From Acidobacteriota bacterium (GTDB taxonomy: Bacteria; Acidobacteriota; Terriglobia; UBA7540): a stretch of 5,562 bases of DNA. Positions 1 to 4,463 of the stretch are shown in pieces. Numbering within the stretch: the first letter of the stretch is position 1; the number at the start of each line of letters is the position of its first letter. The notes beneath the pieces were generated by a model. It was given only the letters and a program-made list of their open reading frames with translations. It had not been told where the DNA came from and ran no database searches. The stretch is taken from the NCBI GenBank assembly GCA_021784615.1, contig JAJYHU010000289.1, positions 1 to 5,562 on the forward strand, written 5' to 3'. A program made the position numbers and the translations under genes.

Positions 1-1149
1 GCCCTTGAAATGGCTGGCCGGCGATTTACGACCCTCGTGGCCTTGTACGAGCCTTTCCCCTCCAACCAACTGCTTGCCCTGATGGAGGAATTTTTGCGCG
101 GCGGCGGGCGCGTGGTGTGGTCCGGGCCGCCACCCTTGCTGAGCCTGGAGGGCGACCGGGTGCTCGACCGTTGGGAAGCGATGTTCGGCGCCGACTATCT
201 TCTGGGGTCTGCGGAAGTAGCGTGGGAACGGGTCGCTGCCGACGGAATTGCCGTTCCGGGCCAGTTGGTTGGCTTTGAAGGCGCTTTGGCGAAGGTGAAT
301 TCTCAATTAATCCTCACCGATTTCCTGGTGGATCACATCTATCCCGTCAAGCCGCGCCCCGGAACAACCGTTGTCGCCCGGGTTAAGAAGTGGATCACAG
401 GGACGCGCCGGGGGAACGCCACGTTCCTGGGATATCGGCCGCGGGACGACCAGTCGCAGAGCTTGGGGTACGATGTTGGCAACCTGTTCGAAGTCCTGGA
501 GGCTCTCGGCAGTTATGCTCCGACGGGCAAGTTCCCGGGTGTCAACGACAACACCGAATACCTGTCGCGCACGGGCGCATACCTTGCCTGCCGCTTTCCG
601 AACGGAGCCATTGCCGTTGCGCCGCACTTGAAACACGTTGAAGAAGGCTGGCAGGGAGGGTTCGCAAGAAATCTTGAGCAGGACAAACGCTACATGGCGC
701 TTCACCCGCCGCCGTCCCAAGCCATTCGCCTCCAGGAATTCCGCGTGAACGGCCACACCGTCAGCTTTTCGGGCGAGCACGCAATGGCGTTCCGGGTTGA
801 TGGCCAAGGGAACCTCGCGGCCTTTGCCGGACGGAAATGCCGCGAGATTACGGTCGACGGACGCACAACATCCTTTGCCGATCACGATATGGACGTGATC
901 GGCTGGGCGCGTGTAGCCGAGGCGAGGCGCGTCGAGGGTGGCGCAGTAATCCAGATCATGGCCTCGGGCCAAGGCACTGTGCGCATCCCGGCAGAGGGGC
1001 TCGGGCTGCCGCAGAAACTCACTCTTTACGCCGAAGGCCCAAAACCAGGCAGCCGCGGGGATCAAGTTCCCTGCCGCCGCGAAAATGGCGCTCTGGTCTT
1101 TGAAGCCACCCGGGAACTCTCCGGCCGCTGGCTGTACGGTGTAGTCTGA
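1..1149 (+). CDS. C-terminal part of a GH42-like glycoside hydrolase (5' end outside window)
   Basis: The reading frame is open from base 1 (382 residues visible) and ends with TGA. An ATG at 10 lacks a visible ribosome site and lies inside a domain, so the true start is probably upstream. Residues about 10-45 (LVALYEPFPSNQLLALMEEF, then GGGRVVW) form a strand, helix, Gly-rich turn and strand. This resembles the glutamine-amidotransferase-like trimerisation domain that follows the TIM barrel in GH42 beta-galactosidases. A region around residues 142-170 (FLGYRPRDDQSQSLGYD) looks like the end of that fold. From about residue 240 onward the protein is beta-rich (for example NGHTVSF, ITVDGRTTSF, LSGRWLYGVV), consistent with C-terminal beta-sandwich modules. 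No catalytic barrel is visible, so the enzymatic role is inferred from domain order only. An unrelated protein with an amidotransferase-like fold is possible. The 3' end is convergent with the next gene, 42 bases away. Confidence 0.5.
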   Translation, partial: ALEMAGRRFTTLVALYEPFPSNQLLALMEEFLRGGGRVVWSGPPPLLSLEGDRVLDRWEAMFGADYLLGSAEVAWERVAADGIAVPGQLVGFEGALAKVNSQLILTDFLVDHIYPVKPRPGTTVVARVKKWITGTRRGNATFLGYRPRDDQSQSLGYDVGNLFEVLEALGSYAPTGKFPGVNDNTEYLSRTGAYLACRFPNGAIAVAPHLKHVEEGWQGGFARNLEQDKRYMALHPPPSQAIRLQEFRVNGHTVSFSGEHAMAFRVDGQGNLAAFAGRKCREITVDGRTTSFADHDMDVIGWARVAEARRVEGGAVIQIMASGQGTVRIPAEGLGLPQKLTLYAEGPKPGSRGDQVPCRRENGALVFEATRELSGRWLYGVV

Positions 1150-1171
1150 ACAGAAAAGCAGAAACCGGTGA

Positions 1172-1184
1172 CACCCCGCGGGTG
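1172..1184. other. short inverted repeat between convergent genes
   Basis: CACCC (1172-1176) pairs with GGGTG (1180-1184) around a 3-base CGC loop, in the 42-base gap where the two convergent genes end. The position suits a transcription end point for either strand. However, the stem is only 5 bp and no T-tract follows on either strand, so it is not a convincing intrinsic terminator. Confidence 0.25.
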
Positions 1185-1191
1185 GCGGGAA

Positions 1192-1662
1192 TCAGAATGA
1201 CTGCCAAGAGGCGCTCGACTCAAACACTGACTCGCCGTGGCCGGTGCGGAGGTTTGTAAGCGTAAGGCAATAGAGACGGCCGCGGTTGAAGCTTCCCTCC
1301 AGGCTGTGGAGCGTGCCGGTCCACGTCAAATGGAGGCCGCCACGAAAATCGGTGCTGCTCGTGTCGGGCGCGCCGAGCGCCTGCTCGACGTCCTGCATGG
1401 AGGGCGTGCTGCGCAGGGTTTGCGGGTGCGAAGGCATGTTGCCGTTCGCCGAGGGCGGCGCAACGCTGCGGCCTGAAGCGTCAACGACCACGGACTTGAA
1501 GAACTCCTTGATGCGGCTCTCGCGCTCGTCCAGCCTGGCGGCTGCTTTGGTTTTCTCCATTCGCGGCAGGTAGATCTTAATGAAGGCAAAGAGCCCAGCG
1601 ATGATCACAAGCTGAATCACGATCACCCGCTTGGGCATGCCGCCGGAATCGGAAATTCTCAC
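1192..1662 (-). CDS. small single-pass membrane-anchored protein with a possible BamE/SmpA-like C-terminal domain
   Basis: The predicted protein has 156 residues and starts with GTG at 1662, chosen because a strong Shine-Dalgarno (1672-1680) lies 9 bases upstream. An in-frame ATG at 1638 (residue 9) has no comparable site. Residues 11-31 (VIVIQLVIIAGLFAFIK core) form one hydrophobic segment preceded by KR, so a signal anchor or uncleaved membrane helix is expected, with the rest probably periplasmic. Residues 34-56 are charged and helix-prone (EKTKAAARLDERESRIKEFF), possibly a short coiled coil. A Pro/Ser-rich linker follows (about 63-88). The final 65 residues run helix (MQDVEQALGAPD) then strands (LHLTWTGT, LEGSFNRGRL, LYCLTLTN). 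The 'VEQALGxPD' helix followed by a small sheet recalls BamE/SmpA-like folds, a weak resemblance based on pattern only. It has no lipobox. Function is unknown. It lies 130 bases beyond the GH29-like gene, and repeat copy 1 occupies that gap. Confidence 0.75.
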   Translation of the reverse strand: MRISDSGGMPKRVIVIQLVIIAGLFAFIKIYLPRMEKTKAAARLDERESRIKEFFKSVVVDASGRSVAPPSANGNMPSHPQTLRSTPSMQDVEQALGAPDTSSTDFRGGLHLTWTGTLHSLEGSFNRGRLYCLTLTNLRTGHGESVFESSASWQSF

Positions 1663-1671
1663 TGCCGAATG

Positions 1672-1680
1672 CCTCCACCT
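1672..1680 (-). promoter_or_regulatory. Shine-Dalgarno deciding the GTG start at 1662
   Basis: On the minus strand the sequence AGGTGGAGG is followed by 9 bases and then GTG. This is the best ribosome site near the gene and favours the GTG over the later ATG at 1638. It lies only 4 bases from the edge of repeat copy 1, so the repeat would sit immediately upstream of the ribosome site in any read-through mRNA. Confidence 0.7.
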
Positions 1681-1684
1681 TGCA

Positions 1685-1752
1685 GAATCTCAGGTCTCCT
1701 GCTGGCAACCACAGCATGCTTTCTACGCCGTAGGCTTGTAATGCCTTGGCCC
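1685..1752 (-). repeat. dispersed intergenic repeat, copy 1
   Basis: This 68-base block aligns with 3316-3384 at 58 of 69 columns (10 substitutions, 8 of them transitions, and one 1-base gap). Both copies have the same orientation. The longest identical runs are at the two ends: 11 bases (GAATCTCAGGT) and 15 bases (GTAATGCCTTGGCCC). The copy contains a perfect 11-base inverted repeat, CTACGCCGTAG (1723-1733). It lies 40 bases beyond the stop codon of the GH29-like gene and just upstream of the ribosome site of the small membrane protein gene. The strand is assigned by the flanking transcription; the element's own polarity is unknown. It resembles a short non-autonomous or REP-type element, but the family is not recognised. 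Confidence 0.75.
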
Positions 1753-1792
1753 GCAAAAGGCTCAAGCCGCGAACCCGATCCCGTAGCCTGCT

Positions 1793-3112
1793 CTATTTCA
1801 CGCGCAACGCAATAACCGTGTCCACCGGATTCCATGTGACGGCTTTGGGCAGCGTCAGGCGATATCCGGAGGAATCAGACCGGAGTTTAACTGCCTCCCC
1901 GCTGAGCAACCCCGCCCGGCGGAATTTGACGCCGTTCGCGGGCTTGCTGATTTGCAAGGTGGCGCCCGAGGGTGGCATCAGCACATGGAGATACACGGTT
2001 CTGCCGTCAAGGCTATCCACCGCAACGCCCCATTTGGGTTTTTGCGCGGCAGCCTCACCGGAAACATACGCCCGGCTGGGTACCGTGTTGTAAATCGCTT
2101 CCGCGTTGGCCTTGACCAGTTTGCCCAGAGCCGCAAGGCCCTCCGCGACGCCGCTCTCCCACTGGTTATTGGAATACGGGCTGCTGGCGTAGACCACGCC
2201 TCCATTCTGTTCGCCCTGGGTTGCGATGCTACAGATCAGAAAGCGGTACATGCTGGCCGGCGTGTACTGGAGCTTTCCTCCGGTGGCAATCCAACCCTTG
2301 GCGATGACGATCGCGACCTGGCGCTCGGAGGTACTGTAGAGGTGCGGCGCCGGGTTATGGTCAAAAAGCTTGTCGTTTTCGCCGCCCACCAGCGTGGATG
2401 GCGGCTTGCTGATGTTTTCGTTGACCCAGATCGCTGCTCCCGGAGTGTAACGCTCCATGATCCTCTGCACCGTTACGCCATTCGAGCTCCCTCCATTGCC
2501 GTCCTCCCAGTAACCCGCGATATCCTTCCCGTAACGCCGGCCGATTTCATCAAGAATCCGGTAGTAAAGCCTGTTCCACTTTGGATCGTAGGGCATGCCG
2601 CCGTGAAACGACGGCGAGCAATATCCGGCGCTGATCAGTTTCTGGAGCATCGGCTGGGTAAAGTCGTGCCGGTCATCGGGATGAACGTAGAGCACCAGCC
2701 GGATGTGCTCACGGTTCAATGCCCGCGCCAGATCGCCCACCAGGTCGCGCCGGGGAACGCGGTCCGGGAAAAGTGCGCCCCAGACCTGGCTTGGATACAG
2801 CGGAGTCAGGCGCCAGTGCATGGAGGCGATGATGACGTACTGCGCGCCCATCGATTTGGCAGTCTGCACAATGCCGTTGACGTCCAAAGCATTGGCAAAG
2901 GCGCTGACATCCTGGATCGGCGGCCTGCCCGGAGCGGCTTCCGTAATACCGTAGACGTAATGGATAAACAATCCCAGCTTGGCGTTCGCAAGTTGCTCGC
3001 GCGGGGATTCGCCGGCGCGGAGTCCTGCCGGGTTGAGGACTGTCAAAAGAAAAAACAGAACTCCCGCTACAAGCGGAAGCATACGGCGCGGCAACATCCG
3101 AAAACTCGACAT
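1793..3112 (-). CDS. exported GH29 (alpha-L-fucosidase)-like glycoside hydrolase, divergent active-site motifs
   Basis: The protein has 439 residues. The ATG at 3112 has AAGGAG (3120-3125) 7 bases upstream, which fixes the start over in-frame Met6 and Met11. Residues 1-33 form a signal peptide: a basic N-region (RMLPRR), a hydrophobic core (LPLVAGVLFFLLTVL) and probable cleavage after LRA. The mature part follows the GH29 plan: KLGLFIHYVYG (45-55; compare the family's FGIFIHWG), YVIIASMHW (92-100; compare the His-His strand), IRLVLYVHPDD (137-147), and GYWEDGNGG (200-208). Asp204 is the candidate nucleophile in that last motif. GLAALGKLVKANAEAIYNTVPS (325-346) closely matches the family's 'IGxWLKxNGEAIYGT' end of the catalytic domain. 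About 90 residues of beta-rich C-terminal domain follow. Only one His stands where GH29 enzymes usually have two, and the usual LNVGP-type strand is replaced by VVYASSPY. Substrate specificity may therefore differ, or activity may be lost. GH29 membership is by motif comparison and moderately secure; fucose as substrate is not shown. Confidence 0.75.
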   Translation of the reverse strand: MSSFRMLPRRMLPLVAGVLFFLLTVLNPAGLRAGESPREQLANAKLGLFIHYVYGITEAAPGRPPIQDVSAFANALDVNGIVQTAKSMGAQYVIIASMHWRLTPLYPSQVWGALFPDRVPRRDLVGDLARALNREHIRLVLYVHPDDRHDFTQPMLQKLISAGYCSPSFHGGMPYDPKWNRLYYRILDEIGRRYGKDIAGYWEDGNGGSSNGVTVQRIMERYTPGAAIWVNENISKPPSTLVGGENDKLFDHNPAPHLYSTSERQVAIVIAKGWIATGGKLQYTPASMYRFLICSIATQGEQNGGVVYASSPYSNNQWESGVAEGLAALGKLVKANAEAIYNTVPSRAYVSGEAAAQKPKWGVAVDSLDGRTVYLHVLMPPSGATLQISKPANGVKFRRAGLLSGEAVKLRSDSSGYRLTLPKAVTWNPVDTVIALRVK

Positions 3113-3157
3113 GAAATAGCTCCTTGAACGAAACCACCGACTGGCGCAGACGCTTGC

Positions 3158-3163
3158 ATTGTA
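3158..3163 (-). promoter_or_regulatory. possible -10 element for the GH29-like gene
   Basis: On the minus strand TACAAT matches the sigma-70 -10 consensus at 5 of 6 positions and lies about 45 bases upstream of the ATG at 3112. No good -35 hexamer is found 16-18 bases further up. The best nearby match, TTGTGA at 3176-3181, is too close. The call is therefore tentative. Confidence 0.3.
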
Positions 3164-3283
3164 GCGGCTCGGGTCTCACAACGCGAGGGATTACTGCCGC
3201 CGCAGACCAGTCCCTCCGGAAATCGCCGAGCCCCCAGATCGGCCTCTGTGTCAGCCCGCATTGGGGGGCGTCCCCGGAATCCT

Positions 3284-3306
3284 AAATCGGCACGTTCGCA
3301 CGATTT
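3284..3306. repeat. 23-base inverted repeat beside repeat copy 2
   Basis: AAATCG (3284-3289) and CGATTT (3301-3306) are exact complements separated by 11 bases. The loop can add a short GCG/TGC pairing with one bulge. It lies 9 bases outside repeat copy 2, and copy 1 has no equivalent at the same place. No T-tract follows on either strand, so an intrinsic terminator is unlikely. A protein-binding site or an insertion-associated end is possible. Confidence 0.4.
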
Positions 3307-3315
3307 CCCCTGGTG

Positions 3316-3384
3316 GAATCTCAGGTTTCCTGCGGGCGACCACGACGTGCTCTCTATGCCGTGGGATTCGTAATGCCTTGGCCC
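3316..3384 (-). repeat. dispersed intergenic repeat, copy 2
   Basis: This is the second copy of the element at 1685-1752, in the same orientation and one base longer. It lies 43 bases beyond the stop codon of the DUF6159-like gene, almost the same offset as copy 1 from its upstream gene (40 bases). The perfect CTACGCCGTAG palindrome of copy 1 is CTATGCCGTGG here, so stem pairing survives only through G-U wobbles. The extra base breaks the minus-strand reading frame that is open across copy 1. Confidence 0.75.
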
Positions 3385-3396
3385 TCGAAAGCCCTA

Positions 3397-3408
3397 CGGC
3401 AAAAGCCG
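3397..3408. other. small perfect inverted repeat downstream of the DUF6159-like gene
   Basis: CGGC (3397-3400) and GCCG (3405-3408) flank AAAA. This gives a 4-bp hairpin about 20 bases past the stop codon of the minus-strand gene. It is too short and lacks a following T-tract, so it is at best part of a weak 3' end structure. Confidence 0.25.
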
Positions 3409-3427
3409 GAAGCGTGGCTACCAACCC

Positions 3428-4291
3428 CTAATCCCTGTACCCTGATTTGGGCTGCCAAGCAGAAGAAAAGGTGCTCTGGCTGAACCCCTGGGAAATCCCA
3501 CCCGTTTTGGCATAGCGATAAAGCGCCGCCAGGAAAATGCCCTGCGCGGAGGAATTGACCACGGCCAGCACGACAAAGTAAACAACCATCAGCGTGGCCC
3601 CGATCGTCGCTCCGTAGGCGCCGGCAAGAGAACTTCCGAGAAGCGGCAACAGGATTCCCGGCAAAGCCAACAGGAAGAAAATCAGCCCAAAGCTGAACGT
3701 CCCCACGACTTCCTCGCCCCAGTTTTTGCGGAACAATTCAATGGAGCGCTCGACGGCCTCCACGGGACCGAGATCTTCAAAAGCCAGCACCGGTACCACA
3801 AAAAAAGTCGCCAGCGTCCACGCCATTCCGACGATGCCCGCGACAAGGCGTCCGATGAAGCCCGACCGCTCCTCAATCATTCTGAGGAGCATGCCCACGG
3901 TCGCAGCCACCAGCGCCCACTGGAAAATCACGCCCAGGCGCCGCCAGGCCACGCGCAAACCGTCACGCACAGTAGGATTTCCGTCTTCCAGTCGCGCCGA
4001 TGCGGCGCTTACCAGGGCCGTATTGAAAAAAATGATGACAAAGTAGTTGACCAGATAAAGAAGAAAGACGAACCCGGCCAGCATGGCGTGGCTGGGGCGC
4101 CAAGCCAACTGCTCGGCGGCTGCAGCCTGGATTTGCGGATAGGCATACAAACCGCCGGCCCCCAGGATGGACGCAGATACCAGAATGCAGGAGACGGCCG
4201 ACAGGATCGGCAACAACATCAGTTCTTCGTCTTTGTTAAGAATGGCAAAACTTTGCTTGACCAAGGCCCAGCTATTCGAAATTTTGTCCAT
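3428..4291 (-). CDS. polytopic integral membrane protein, DUF6159-like
   Basis: The protein has 287 residues from the ATG at 4291. AAGGAG at 4299-4304, 7 bases upstream, supports this start over an upstream in-frame TTG at 4327. The N-terminal sequence (MDKISNSWALVKQSFAILNK, then DEELMLLPILS) is the amphipathic 'SW..VK.S..IL.KD.EL...P' entry typical of DUF6159 proteins as I remember them. About six hydrophobic segments follow: roughly residues 24-46, 69-92, 120-138, 146-170, 195-219 and 226-248. A cytoplasmic-looking stretch (EDLGPVEAVERSIELFRKNWGEE, about 172-194) sits between segments four and five. It resembles the 'A..RS..L.K..WGE' motif of this and related membrane families. The C-terminus (about 262-287) is polar and Ser/Gln-rich. 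The molecular function of the family is not established. The gene diverges from the esterase-like gene and lies 315 bases upstream of the GH29-like gene, too far for obvious translational coupling. Confidence 0.8.
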   Translation of the reverse strand: MDKISNSWALVKQSFAILNKDEELMLLPILSAVSCILVSASILGAGGLYAYPQIQAAAAEQLAWRPSHAMLAGFVFLLYLVNYFVIIFFNTALVSAASARLEDGNPTVRDGLRVAWRRLGVIFQWALVAATVGMLLRMIEERSGFIGRLVAGIVGMAWTLATFFVVPVLAFEDLGPVEAVERSIELFRKNWGEEVVGTFSFGLIFFLLALPGILLPLLGSSLAGAYGATIGATLMVVYFVVLAVVNSSAQGIFLAALYRYAKTGGISQGFSQSTFSSAWQPKSGYRD

Positions 4292-4298
4292 CTCTTGG

Positions 4299-4304
4299 CT
4301 CCTT
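4299..4304 (-). promoter_or_regulatory. Shine-Dalgarno deciding the ATG start at 4291
   Basis: On the minus strand AAGGAG is followed by 7 bases and then ATG. The same hexamer and the same spacing precede the GH29-like gene (3120-3125). It removes 12 residues that a start at the upstream TTG (4327) would add. Confidence 0.75.
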
Positions 4305-4325
4305 ATCAGTGGCTGGAGTTGCAGC

Positions 4326-4372
4326 AAAAAGGATCATCCGGAACCGGGCCCCGGCCGACCAAAGCCGGTTCC
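4326..4372 (-). promoter_or_regulatory. inverted repeat plus T-tract in the leader of the DUF6159-like gene
   Basis: GGAACCGG (4340-4347) and CCGGTTCC (4365-4372) are perfect 8-bp complements with a 17-base GC-rich loop. On the minus strand this is followed by GGATGATCC and then TTTTT (4330-4326). A hairpin followed by a U-run 35 bases before the ATG resembles an attenuator or terminator in the leader. The T-run starts 9 bases after the main stem, however, so the geometry is not ideal. The repeat could instead be an operator shared by the two divergent genes. Confidence 0.35.
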
Positions 4373-4399
4373 CTTTCCAACTAAATTTCTATGATAATA
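4369..4399. promoter_or_regulatory. AT-rich divergent promoter region
   Basis: The AT-rich block around 4378-4400 stands out in the divergent gap. On the plus strand TATGAT (4390-4395) or GATAAT (4393-4398) each match the -10 consensus at 5 of 6 positions. A poor -35 (TTCCCT, 4369-4374) lies 18 bases before GATAAT. This would give a leader of about 60 bases for the esterase-like gene. On the minus strand TATTAT (4399-4394) is also a 5-of-6 -10 match, giving a leader of about 95 bases for the membrane protein gene. Neither direction has a strong -35. Confidence 0.4.
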
Positions 4400-4463
4400 T
4401 GCACTCTCGCAATCCGTGCAGCAAGGCTTTTTCGGCGTACCGAATATACAGGGGAGATGGAAT

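Larger units (their letters stand above)
3113..3427. other. 315-base intergenic region between the GH29-like and DUF6159-like genes
   Basis: No gene is apparent on either strand. Reading in the minus direction, the region holds a 4-bp hairpin (3397-3408), repeat copy 2 (3316-3384), a 23-base inverted repeat (3284-3306), a GC-rich stretch with no feature I recognise (about 3185-3280), a possible -10 element (3158-3163) and the ribosome site AAGGAG (3120-3125) of the GH29-like gene. Confidence 0.6.

Noticed and set aside
307..1065. Minus-strand open frame of 252 codons opposite the GH42-like fragment
   Set aside because: It shows no coherent domain or ribosome site. The plus-strand product has plausible beta-rich domain structure.
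1172..1184. Hairpin between convergent genes as a bidirectional intrinsic terminator
   Set aside because: The stem is only 5 bp and no T-tract follows on either strand.
1577..1765. Minus-strand open frame running through repeat copy 1
   Set aside because: It overlaps the small membrane protein gene in another frame and starts with a TTG with no ribosome site. The matching frame in copy 2 is broken by an indel, and substitutions show no third-position bias.
1952..3127. Long plus-strand open frame (391 codons) antisense to the GH29-like gene
   Set aside because: It has no ribosome site or recognisable domain and its composition is typical of an antisense frame in GC-rich DNA. The minus strand carries a signal peptide, a strong Shine-Dalgarno and GH29 motifs.
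1663..3427. The two intergenic repeats as a CRISPR array or integron-type array
   Set aside because: There are only two copies, about 1.6 kb apart with a full gene between them, and no cas or integrase gene is seen.
4457..4463. ATG at 4457 as an alternative start upstream of the esterase-like gene
   Set aside because: It is in a different frame and only one base after GGGGAG, too close for initiation. The ATG at 4464 has ideal spacing and begins a signal peptide.
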